A stretch of 11,178 bases of DNA. It comes from Acidobacteriota bacterium (GTDB lineage Bacteria; Acidobacteriota; Blastocatellia; Pyrinomonadales; Pyrinomonadaceae). The DNA is taken from contig QHXE01000461.1 in NCBI GenBank assembly GCA_003222835.1, positions 1 to 11,178 on the forward strand, read 5' to 3'. Made by a program: the position numbers and the translations under genes. Shown here in pieces: positions 1-6,012 of this stretch (position 1 is the stretch's first letter; every line of letters begins with the position of its first letter). The notes under the pieces were generated by a model that did not search any database, was not told where the DNA came from, and worked only from the letters and a program-made list of their open reading frames with translations.

Positions 1-597
1 TTGGCCGCTGTAAGTGACTCGACCAACGCCGGAGATGGTGACGTCTAATTGCTCGCTGGCGTACACCTCGGCCTGTCCGGCGCCGCTGAGGTTCACATCA
101 GCTTTGGAACTGCGCAGCTCATGCGCGTCGATCAAGCCGGCGCCCGAGTTGCGAATCTCGACGGCCTTCGTCTCGCCATTCGCCTGTATTTTTGCCGCGC
201 CGTTTGAGTGGATTACAAAGTTTTCGTTTTTCACGCCGGCCACGCGCACCGTGCCCGCGCCGTTGATAGTAATGCGATTCAGATCGGGAACCGCGATACG
301 CAGAGAGATTAACTTGTGGGAGTGATAACTCTGCTTCATTCCGACATGCAGCACGCCGTCTGCCACGTCCGTCTCAAGGAGCGGCAGCAGATTGTCGTCG
401 GCTTCGATTTCCACGCTCTGCGGTTTTTGACAACTGACCTCGACATCGAAAGCGCCGCCAGTTTCGCTGGCTTTGAAAGCCGGCAGTTCTTTCTTCTCGG
501 TCTTGCGGGTACCCGATCCCCTAATGCCGCCCATCTTGCAACCACACAAGAGCGTCAGCAAAGTCATAACCAGAATTGATTTTTTCAAGATTCGCAT
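1..597 (-). CDS. GIN-domain (DUF2807) lipoprotein, 3' end outside window
   Basis: The frame is open from an ATG at 595-597 to the left edge (199 codons, no stop), so the C-terminus is missing. Residues 1-19 form a lipoprotein signal peptide: MRILKKS, a hydrophobic stretch, then a lipobox ending LLCGC with Cys20 as the lipidated residue. The mature part is rich in the repeating turn and strand pattern of putative auto-transporter adhesin head GIN domains (SGAG, INGAGTVRV, NSGAGLIDA, LSGAGQAEV, ISGVGRV), typical of a beta-helix-like fold. An AAGGA lies about 7 bases before the ATG and a GGAGG directly abuts it. It is probably an envelope-anchored surface or periplasmic protein; its actual role is unknown. 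Codon pattern and composition match its neighbours. The signal peptide and GIN repeats are seen directly; the family name is from recall of the DUF2807 pattern. Confidence 0.88.
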   Translation of the reverse strand, partial: MRILKKSILVMTLLTLLCGCKMGGIRGSGTRKTEKKELPAFKASETGGAFDVEVSCQKPQSVEIEADDNLLPLLETDVADGVLHVGMKQSYHSHKLISLRIAVPDLNRITINGAGTVRVAGVKNENFVIHSNGAAKIQANGETKAVEIRNSGAGLIDAHELRSSKADVNLSGAGQAEVYASEQLDVTISGVGRVTYSGQ

Positions 598-675
598 CCT
601 CCAGTCCTTTCGAGTTTTTACATTTCTTTTCCGCGTCGCAGAGCGGTTAGTTGAGCTCGATCCTTGAACACCTTG

Positions 676-846
676 CCTAGCAGGGTGCTGAAAAAACAAA
701 ATCGCCACAGAGACACAGAGTCGCAGAGAACAGGAAGGATCAGGAGCAATCAGAAATGCCAACAAATTCCTACATTATTTTCTCTCATCTTTCTCCGTGT
801 CTCCGTGGCTCTGTGGCTAAGGTTAGTTTTTCATCAGCCTGCCAGG
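676..846. repeat. MITE-like palindromic element (CACAGAG type)
   Basis: Two imperfect inverted arms of about 57 bases (676-732 and 790-846) flank a core of about 57 bases. The outer ends read CCTAGCAGGGTGCTGAAAAA and, on the other strand, CCTGGCAGGCTGATGAAAAA. The inner part is GCCACAGAGACACAGAG against GCCACAGAGCCACGGAG. There is no coding capacity in the core and no clear target duplication. It fills most of the gap between the lipoprotein gene and nusB, ending 12 bases from the nusB stop codon. It could be a non-autonomous transposon or a folded transcript end. Confidence 0.75.
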
Positions 847-858
847 AAAGCCTCTCAA

Positions 859-1347
859 CTAGGACGCTTCGCTGTCCTTATCACTCTCTCGTTCTTCAAT
901 TTCTTCGAGGTTCATTGTCTCGGGTTCAGGCGACGCTTCATCAAGATCGCGTTTGATGGCGTCGAGGATTCCGTTGATGAATTGCGTGGCCTCGTAAGAG
1001 GAAAATCGGCGGGCGATTTCGAGGGCCTCATTTATCGTTACGGTGCGCGGCGTGGCCTCGTGCAGGAACTCGTAAACAGCGAGACGCAGGACGTTGCGAT
1101 CCACCAGCGCCATGCGCGAGATGCGCCAGTGTTCGGCGCGCGAGCGAATTCGTTCGTCGACCTCTGGCAGATTCGCCAGCGTGCCCAGCGCCAGTCGGGT
1201 AGCGAACTCGTGCGCGCCCGGTTCCAATTCGCCATCAGCCAATTCAGACCAGAAGGTGCGCGCGAGATCGTCTCCGCGCGTTCCCGCAACGTCAGCCGCA
1301 AAGAGCATTTGCAAGGCGCACTCGCGCGCCTTACGACGCGAACCCAT
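859..1347 (-). CDS. nusB: Transcription antitermination protein NusB
   Basis: A 162-residue protein of the usual NusB length plus a short acidic tail. It opens with GSRRKARECALQMLFAAD, the conserved first helix with its basic RNA-contacting face. It continues with LVDRNVLRLAVYEFL near residues 81-95 and TVTINEALEIARRF followed by FINGILDAI, all hallmarks of the all-helical NusB fold. NusB binds boxA RNA with NusE (ribosomal protein S10) and helps antitermination on rRNA operons. The last 25 or so residues (EASPEPETMNLEEIEERESDKDSEAS) are acidic and probably disordered. It lies downstream of ribH on the same strand, a common pairing. No Shine-Dalgarno is visible before the ATG, because a repeat ends only 7 bases upstream of it. 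Confidence 0.95.
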   Translation of the reverse strand: MGSRRKARECALQMLFAADVAGTRGDDLARTFWSELADGELEPGAHEFATRLALGTLANLPEVDERIRSRAEHWRISRMALVDRNVLRLAVYEFLHEATPRTVTINEALEIARRFSSYEATQFINGILDAIKRDLDEASPEPETMNLEEIEERESDKDSEAS

Positions 1348-1353
1348 AAAATC

Positions 1354-1467
1354 AGTGATGAGTGATGAGTGACGAGTGATGAGAGCAACGGTCTGGCTCT
1401 ACATTCTCACAAGTCCGGAGTGAAGAGAAAAACTTTGTCATTGACTCATTACTCATCACTCATCACT
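1354..1467. repeat. Inverted tandem heptamer repeat (GTGATGA type) between ribH and nusB
   Basis: The left arm at about 1354-1383 is built of repeats of the heptamer GTGATGA (AGTGATGAGTGATGAGT and degenerate copies). The right arm, 1442-1467, is its inverse (ACTCATCACTCATCACT). About 58 bases separate the arms. Read on the minus strand, the right arm starts inside the last codons of ribH and supplies its TGA stop followed by further TGA/TAA triplets. The left arm ends 7 bases before the nusB ATG, so the element fills the whole ribH-nusB gap. Confidence 0.75.
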
Positions 1468-1954
1468 TCGTAAACGCTTCCCGGTACAAATTGACTAATT
1501 CAACCGCCGCCCTGGCTGCTTCGAAGCCTTTGTTGTTCAGCTTCTCTCGAGCGCGATCGATTGCCTGATCGATATTGTCCGCCGTAATGACTCCAAACAG
1601 CAAAGGCACCCCAGTCTTCAAAGCTGCTTCGCCGATCCCACGGGCGGTCTCGGCGGCGATGTAATCGAAGTGCGGCGTCTCTCCTCGGATAATCACGCCG
1701 AGACAAATCACGGCGTCGAAGTTTCCTGAGTCGGCTGCTTTCAAAGCGCAGAGTGGAATCTCAAACGAACCCGGCACACGAAAAATCTCAACAGTGTGCT
1801 CGTCTGCCGACAATTCTTCGAGAGCGTCGCGCGCACCGTCGATCAAACGCGACACGATTGAATCGTTCCAACGGCTCGCAACAATCGCAAAGCGAAAGCC
1901 TTTGGCGCTGAGCGCCTTCTGATCCGTCGCCGGCTGTGAATTTTCTGATCGCAA
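1463..1954 (-). CDS. ribH: 6,7-dimethyl-8-ribityllumazine synthase
   Basis: A 163-residue lumazine synthase, which condenses 5-amino-6-ribitylaminouracil with 3,4-dihydroxy-2-butanone 4-phosphate in the penultimate step of riboflavin synthesis. Conserved blocks are in order: ASRWND (residues 26-31, substrate stacking), RVPGSFEIP (59-67), CLGVIIRGETPHFDYI (84-99) with the catalytic His95, PLLFGVITADNIDQAIDRA (117-135) and NKGFEAARAAVEL (141-153). The start is a TTG; no ATG or GTG lies before the conserved core and an in-frame TAA is just upstream. No Shine-Dalgarno precedes it, but a strong promoter sits 29-57 bases upstream. ribH is the first gene of a probable ribH-nusB unit. The last residue and the stop lie in a palindromic repeat. 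Confidence 0.96.
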   Translation of the reverse strand: MRSENSQPATDQKALSAKGFRFAIVASRWNDSIVSRLIDGARDALEELSADEHTVEIFRVPGSFEIPLCALKAADSGNFDAVICLGVIIRGETPHFDYIAAETARGIGEAALKTGVPLLFGVITADNIDQAIDRAREKLNNKGFEAARAAVELVNLYREAFTK

Positions 1955-1982
1955 GGTTTGAGCGCGGTGTTAAGTCGAATTG

Positions 1983-2011
1983 AGTATAGTTGCCGCAAGG
2001 CGAGTTGCCAA
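1983..2011 (-). promoter_or_regulatory. Sigma-70-type promoter for ribH-nusB
   Basis: On the minus strand TTGGCA (2011-2006) and TATACT (1988-1983) are separated by exactly 17 bases; each hexamer matches the consensus at five of six positions. A start near 1976 would leave a leader of about 22 bases before the TTG of ribH, too short for an FMN riboswitch. Confidence 0.7.
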
Positions 2012-2104
2012 ATGTGGTTCGGAGTTGAGGGCTGCCCGCTCCAAAGAGGGAGGGATACAGCGAGGGGAACGTACATTCTTTGCGCACCATCATCTCTCCG
2101 CCGG

Positions 2105-2133
2105 TTGCAGCAGCGAATCTCCTCAATTAGAAT
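2105..2133 (+). promoter_or_regulatory. Sigma-70-type promoter for the PpiD-like gene
   Basis: TTGCAG (2105-2110) and TAGAAT (2128-2133) are spaced by 17 bases. Transcription would begin near 2140, leaving about 30 bases of leader carrying an AAAAGG ribosome binding site (2156-2161), 8 bases before the ATG at 2170. It is divergent from the ribH promoter, with about 93 bases between the two -35 boxes. Confidence 0.5.
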
Positions 2134-2169
2134 TCACAGTTTCGAGATCACACAGAAAAGGTCTTATAG

Positions 2170-4203
2170 ATGCTCAAGCAACTCAGTAAGCTGGAACGCA
2201 CCCGCAACGTCCTAATCCTCGGATTCGTCGGGCTGATGGCGGTCAGTCTCGTTCTTTTTTTCCGGCCCAACAGCGGATCAAGCCAGATTGAACCCACCCG
2301 CAGCTCTGAAGTGCTGGCGACCGTCGGCGGCGAAGACATCACCGTGGGCGAGTTCGCGACCCAGAAGCAGAATATTCAACAGCAATTCAGCCGGTTCGGC
2401 GGCCAGATAAGCCTGATGCAGATGGGCTACACAGACGAAAAGATTTTGGACAGTTTGATTATGAAAAAGGTGGCCGTCCTGGAAGCCAGACGACTGGGTC
2501 TGGGGGCATCCGAAGGCGAAGTTAAGGAGCGGATTGCCAACACCTTTCGCGATCCGACCGGAAAGTTTCTGTTGCTTGACGCTTCAGGAAAGTTTGACAT
2601 GAGTCGTTACCAGGAACGTGTGGGCGACATCCCGATGTTCGAGCGCGGCGTTGCTGAGGACATTGCGCGTGAAAAGCTCGAAGCTTTCATCACCGCCAGC
2701 GTGCGCATTTCCGAAGACGACGTGCGCGAAGATTTCAAGCGCAAGAACACAGCTTTCGATCTGACTTACGTGATCGTTTCTGCCAGCAAGCTGGCCGAGA
2801 AAATTCAACCCAGCGAAGATGAGTTAAAGGCTTACTACGAAAAGCACAAGACTGATTACAACATCCTGGTGCCACAGAAAAAGATTCGCTACCTCTTCAT
2901 CGATCAGGACAAGTCAGGACAAAAGACGGAAATTACCGACAAGGAATTGCACGACGAATACGACAGCCTGAAGCCTGAATACAAACAAGCCGGCGTCAAA
3001 GTGCAGCAGATAGTTTTGAAGGTGGCGAGTCCTGCGTTGGACGATACGGTGAAGAAGAAGGCTGACGATCTAGTTGCTAAGGCTCGCGGCACCGCAGGCA
3101 CATCGACGGAAGATGCTTTCGCGGAACTCGCTAAAGGAAATTCCGAAGACTCGGCCACCGCCAAGAACGGCGGACGTGTCAATGGCATCGTCAAGAAAAG
3201 CCCGAATAAGTCTGACGACCCATATCAGAAAGTTCTCGACATGCAGCCGGGCGACGTTACCGATCCGATCAAGTACAAGAACGCTTACTACATCTTGCGA
3301 CGAGGCGACGCTGTGCCAAAGACCTTTGAGGATGCCAGGGAGGAATTGAAAGTTTCTCTCCGCAATCGTCGTGGCTACACCATCGCGCAAAAGATTGCGC
3401 AGCAGGCCCAGGATCGTTTGAAGGAAACGAAGGACGCGCAGAAAGTCGCGCAGGAACTCGCCGCTCAAGCCAACATGACACCCGCCGAAATGGTGCGCGA
3501 GACGCCGTTCATCAAAGCCGGTGATGACGTGCCCAACATCGGCAGCTCGCAGCAGTTTGAAGATGCGATTGCCCCGCTCAACAATCCGAACGACGTGGGC
3601 GAGCGCGTGGGCATCAAGAACGGTTTCGCGGTGCCCATGCTGGTCGAGAAACGCGATCCCCGCATTCCCGATTTTGAAGAGGTGAGAGACAAAGTCACGA
3701 AAGCTGTGAAGGACGAAAAGGCGAAGGCCCAGTTGGAAGACAAAGCGAAAGAAATCATCGCCAGCGCCAAGACACCGGGAGATTTGAAAGCGGCGGCGGC
3801 GAAGCTGGGATTCGAAGCAAAGGCCGAGGCTAACTACAAGCTGGCAACGCCTTTAGGCGAGGCCGGATCGAGCACGCTGATCGACGATCCGCTATACGCG
3901 TCCAAAGCCGGCGAAGTTATTCAGAAACCGGTTTTCCTGAATGAGAACTACCTCGTGTTCGGCGTAACGAAACGCACCGAGGCCGACCTGACCGAATTTG
4001 CCAAGCAGCGCGATTCGCTGATGCAGACCGCGCAGACCGAACGCAAGAACCAGGTGTTCGAAGATTACCTCGCGGCGCAGCGCAGCCGCTTGGATCAAGC
4101 CGGCAAGGTCAAGATTAACAAAGACGTGTTCGCCAATTTCCAGGCCGAAGAAGAACCTGAAGCCGCGCCACCGCGTCGTCCGCAGTTGCCGATTACCAGG
4201 TGA
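2170..4203 (+). CDS. PpiD/SurA-like membrane-anchored periplasmic folding factor
   Basis: A 677-residue protein. A short basic N-terminus is followed by one membrane segment (about residues 13-31), so the bulk should face the periplasm as in PpiD. Residues about 45-230 match a SurA/PpiD N-terminal chaperone region (VGGEDITVGEF, then LDSLIMKKVAVLEARRLGL). A parvulin-type PPIase domain spans about 275-380 (VQQIVLKV, AFAELAKGNSEDSA, GGRVNGI, MQPGDVTDPIKYKNAYYILR). Helical, lysine-rich segments and a PpiD-type C-terminal lobe follow, ending in a proline-rich tail. The two histidines usual in active parvulins (as in RHIL and YHII motifs) are replaced here by QQIV and YYIL, so it may act as a chaperone without isomerase activity, as reported for E. 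coli PpiD. AAAAGG 8 bases before the ATG supports the start. It is expected to help outer-membrane or secreted proteins fold. Confidence 0.87.
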   Translation: MLKQLSKLERTRNVLILGFVGLMAVSLVLFFRPNSGSSQIEPTRSSEVLATVGGEDITVGEFATQKQNIQQQFSRFGGQISLMQMGYTDEKILDSLIMKKVAVLEARRLGLGASEGEVKERIANTFRDPTGKFLLLDASGKFDMSRYQERVGDIPMFERGVAEDIAREKLEAFITASVRISEDDVREDFKRKNTAFDLTYVIVSASKLAEKIQPSEDELKAYYEKHKTDYNILVPQKKIRYLFIDQDKSGQKTEITDKELHDEYDSLKPEYKQAGVKVQQIVLKVASPALDDTVKKKADDLVAKARGTAGTSTEDAFAELAKGNSEDSATAKNGGRVNGIVKKSPNKSDDPYQKVLDMQPGDVTDPIKYKNAYYILRRGDAVPKTFEDAREELKVSLRNRRGYTIAQKIAQQAQDRLKETKDAQKVAQELAAQANMTPAEMVRETPFIKAGDDVPNIGSSQQFEDAIAPLNNPNDVGERVGIKNGFAVPMLVEKRDPRIPDFEEVRDKVTKAVKDEKAKAQLEDKAKEIIASAKTPGDLKAAAAKLGFEAKAEANYKLATPLGEAGSSTLIDDPLYASKAGEVIQKPVFLNENYLVFGVTKRTEADLTEFAKQRDSLMQTAQTERKNQVFEDYLAAQRSRLDQAGKVKINKDVFANFQAEEEPEAAPPRRPQLPITR

Positions 4204-4205
4204 TG

Positions 4206-4233
4206 GTTACAGAACCGCGAGCGGTACTGTAAC
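4206..4233. repeat. Hairpin between convergent genes (ACCGCGAGCGGT core)
   Basis: GTTACAG and CTGTAAC flank an inner palindrome ACCGC-GA-GCGGT, with one A/A mismatch, giving a 12-bp stem with a tiny loop. It lies 2 bases after the PpiD-like stop and 7 bases from the radical SAM stop, so it could end transcription from both sides, although no T-run follows on either strand. The core ACCGCGAGCGGTA recurs in both arms of the palindrome at 5279-5366. Confidence 0.65.
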
Positions 4234-4240
4234 TATTTCG

Positions 4241-5272
4241 CTAACTTTGAAAATCTCTCACGTCCCGAAACGGCGTCTGGCCATCAGTGAAATCGGGACG
4301 ATAGTAAAACGCCGCGCCATCGTATTCCTGCATCCAGCCTTCTTGAATTTCCAATTCATCCAGCGCCGCGACTGCGCGCAGCCACTCTGTTTCTCTGATC
4401 CGCCGCGAAAGCAAAGCGTAACGCTGATTCGTGCCCGCGACGTTCGTCGGATAGTACTGAGCCATCAGTGAGACGGCGACGCGTGGGCCTAATTCATTTC
4501 TAATCCACTCCAGCGAATCCCGCACACCGCCGAGGTCGTTTGGCAAAACCAGCAGACGAATCACCAGGCCGCGCTTAAGCAAACCACCGTCATCGCAAAC
4601 CAGTTCGTTACCTGTCTGGCGATGCATTTCGGAGATTGCGGCGCGTGAGCATTCGCGATAGCTGCGCACTTTCGAATACAAAAATCCCGCTTCGTCTTCA
4701 GCGTATTTCAAGTCCGGCAAATAAACATCGACGACACCGTCGAGCAGTTTCAGCACTTCAATCGAATCGTAGGCGTTGGTGTTGTAAACGATAGGCAGGC
4801 GCAGACCCTGTTCGGCGGCAACCAGAATCCCACGCGCCATCTGCGGCGCGAAGTGTGTCGGCGAAACAAAGTTGATGTTGTGACAGCCGCGCGCTTGCAG
4901 TTCGAGCATCATTTCGGCCAGGCGTTCGTGCGTCACTTCGTTTTTGATTTGCTCTTTGTGCGTCTGCGAAATCTGATAGTTCTGGCAGTAGACACAGCGC
5001 AGATTGCAGTTACCGAAAAAGATGTTGCCGGCGCCGCGCGTACCCACCAGCGGAGGCTCTTCGCCAAAGTGCGGCGTGTAAGAAGAGACAATCGGCAAGC
5101 GACCCGAGTAACAAGCCGCGATTTCATTGCGCAAGCGATTGTTGAGACAGTCGCGCGGACAGACCGTACATCGTTCGAGCAACGCCTCCAACGCTTCGAC
5201 ACTGTCAGTTAACTCGCCACTACTCAACAAGCCAAGGTAACCGGGATCGTTGTATTTCAGGTGCTTACTCAT
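4241..5272 (-). CDS. Radical SAM protein, PflX / pyruvate formate-lyase activase-like (COG1313 type)
   Basis: A 343-residue protein with the radical SAM signature CNLRCVYC (Cys89, Cys93, Cys96), which binds a 4Fe-4S cluster and S-adenosylmethionine. Before it is a second cysteine set (Cys35, Cys38, Cys42, Cys54 in CTVCPRDC and AAC), as in PflX-type proteins. Following features fit this family: GEEPPLVGTRGAGNIFFGNC, the HNINFVSPTHFAPQ strand, VYNTNAYDS and VVDVYLPDLKYA. The substrate of this group is not established, and no glycyl-radical enzyme lies in the window. The start fits the family's beginning (PGYLGLLSSGEL). No Shine-Dalgarno is visible; the upstream flank is a 33-bp palindrome starting 7 bases before the ATG. 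The gene is bracketed by two related palindromes. Confidence 0.9.
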   Translation of the reverse strand: MSKHLKYNDPGYLGLLSSGELTDSVEALEALLERCTVCPRDCLNNRLRNEIAACYSGRLPIVSSYTPHFGEEPPLVGTRGAGNIFFGNCNLRCVYCQNYQISQTHKEQIKNEVTHERLAEMMLELQARGCHNINFVSPTHFAPQMARGILVAAEQGLRLPIVYNTNAYDSIEVLKLLDGVVDVYLPDLKYAEDEAGFLYSKVRSYRECSRAAISEMHRQTGNELVCDDGGLLKRGLVIRLLVLPNDLGGVRDSLEWIRNELGPRVAVSLMAQYYPTNVAGTNQRYALLSRRIRETEWLRAVAALDELEIQEGWMQEYDGAAFYYRPDFTDGQTPFRDVRDFQS

Positions 5273-5278
5273 AGGGAC

Positions 5279-5366
5279 GTGTCAGTACCGCGAGCGGTAG
5301 CGACCGGATCAACTGAAACTCACATACGACAAATGATCCGGTCGCTACCGCTCGCGGTACTGACAC
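5279..5366. repeat. Perfect 33-bp inverted repeat upstream of the radical SAM gene
   Basis: Arms 5279-5311 and 5334-5366 are perfectly complementary (33 bp); their outer ends read GTGTCAGTACCGCGAGCGGT and the inner ends continue to CGACCGGATCA. The loop is 22 bases (5312-5333). Each arm contains the smaller palindrome ACCGCGAGCGGT that also forms the hairpin at 4206-4233. On the minus strand the element sits in the leader of the radical SAM gene, 6 bases from its ATG. No transposase is present, so it is non-autonomous if mobile. Confidence 0.9.
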
Positions 5367-5401
5367 CGCCGGCGTCAACCAGATCACTTTCTTGCTGTTC
5401 A

Positions 5402-5806
5402 TTACTCTTTCTTCTTCCGAAAATGAACGTTATGGGTCTTGTGCTGCTCGACCAGCTCGCGCGGGACGAACCGCTTGCTGGTGCGCCAGATGAAATCCAT
5501 CTCAGCGTGTGTCGTGCTCAACGCCAATCGCGCCTCGAAGACCAGGAGCATGCTGCCATAGAAAAGAAAGAAGGCGCCGATCAAACCCATCGCCACCGGA
5601 ACCCAGGCGCCGCGAGCGCCGAAAAACGCAACTACACCGATGGCCACACTCGTCGCCACGAACACTCCGACCGCAAGATAGAAAGTCGTCAACGCGCGTT
5701 GCAGCAGACGCGAGCGGCTAGTCAATTTATCGAGCTGATCGAAGAGCATTGCGCGCCGTTCTTCGAGGAAATCGATCTCCAAATCGCCGCGCGAAAGCTC
5801 CGGCAA
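5402..5806 (-). CDS. DUF2721-like membrane protein, main part (N-terminus out of frame)
   Basis: A 134-residue frame beginning at a TTG. It has a charged N-terminal stretch (GDLEIDFLEERRAMLFDQL), the SRSRLLQRALTTFYLAVGVFVATS segment typical of DUF2721, two predicted membrane helices (about 41-62 and 69-90), then EARLALSTTHAEMDFI and a basic tail. The frame continues upstream of the TTG as DRVRSLSDRL, which also fits this family, but it has no ATG or GTG there. The matching N-terminal helix is found in another frame (see 5830-5892). The gene is therefore probably damaged by a deletion, or it makes a shortened protein lacking the first helix. It lies 129 bases upstream of the radical SAM gene on the same strand and could share a transcript with it. 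Function of the family is unknown. Confidence 0.62.
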   Translation of the reverse strand: MPELSRGDLEIDFLEERRAMLFDQLDKLTSRSRLLQRALTTFYLAVGVFVATSVAIGVVAFFGARGAWVPVAMGLIGAFFLFYGSMLLVFEARLALSTTHAEMDFIWRTSKRFVPRELVEQHKTHNVHFRKKKE

Positions 5807-5829
5807 ACGATCCGATAACGACCGGACGC

Positions 5830-5892
5830 GATCAATACGGCGGGCGGAATCATGGCAGTCAAAACCGCCAGTGATGATGATAATCCATCCAT
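5830..5892 (-). pseudogene. Detached N-terminal part of the DUF2721 gene (frameshifted)
   Basis: From an ATG at 5890-5892 the minus strand reads MDGLSSSLAVLTAMIPPAVLIAS, the usual first helix of DUF2721 proteins. It then runs into non-family sequence (GRYRIVCRSF), whereas the neighbouring frame gives RRIDRVRSLSDRLPELSRG, the next part of the family pattern. The switch occurs at TTGATCGC (5835-5828 on the minus strand), a string that can encode both the LIA of the first part and the DR of the second. About 17 to 20 residues normally between them are absent. A deletion between two short TTGATCGC repeats would explain both the loss and the frameshift. An assembly error is the alternative. Confidence 0.55.
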
Positions 5893-5916
5893 CGACAACG
5901 ATTCTAACTCACTCTC

Positions 5917-5985
5917 GAGCGGGCGTCCCGCCCGCAGATTCATCCACACGCTTGAGTCGCTTTTGCGGGCGGGACGCCCGCGCTC
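5917..5985. repeat. GC-rich inverted repeat (GCGGGCGTCCCGCCCGC type)
   Basis: The left arm 5917-5936 (GAGCGGGCGTCCCGCCCGCA) and the right arm 5964-5985 are inverted copies, differing by a 2-base GC insertion in the right arm. The arms contain an inner palindrome of their own (GGGCGTCCCGCCC). The loop is 27 bases. It lies between the start of the broken DUF2721 gene and the GntR gene and so occupies the promoter region of both divergent genes. Confidence 0.85.
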
Positions 5986-5994
5986 CCAGTCATG

Positions 5995-6003
5995 TGATAT
6001 GCT
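5995..6003 (+). promoter_or_regulatory. Possible extended -10 promoter for the GntR gene
   Basis: TGATATGCT contains a TG, one base, then TATGCT (5998-6003), an extended -10 pattern with no good -35. A start near 6010 would put the GntR ATG at 6013 almost at the 5' end, a near-leaderless message; this agrees with the absence of a Shine-Dalgarno. The same TATGCTC string occurs at 7004-7010 before the lgt start. Confidence 0.3.
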
Positions 6004-6012
6004 CCGCGCGCT

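Noticed and set aside
14..579. Plus-strand frames at 14-325 and 316-579
   Set aside because: They lie opposite the GIN lipoprotein, whose signal peptide and repeats are clear on the minus strand.
664..1365. A 233-codon plus-strand frame overlapping nusB
   Set aside because: It runs across the palindromic element and opposite nusB, and its translation shows no family pattern; nusB on the minus strand is unambiguous.
676..1467. CRISPR-like repeats
   Set aside because: The repeated units are inverted arms or 7-base tandem copies, not regularly spaced direct repeats with unique spacers.
1955..1982. FMN riboswitch upstream of ribH
   Set aside because: The promoter position leaves only about 22 bases of leader, and no RFN-type conserved blocks are seen.
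4206..4240. Classical rho-independent terminator after the PpiD-like gene
   Set aside because: The hairpin is good, but neither strand has the run of T after the stem; listed as a repeat instead.
5261..5818. A 185-codon plus-strand frame opposite the DUF2721 gene
   Set aside because: It spans the perfect inverted repeat and mirrors the membrane protein; composition is Arg/Glu-rich as expected of an antisense shadow.
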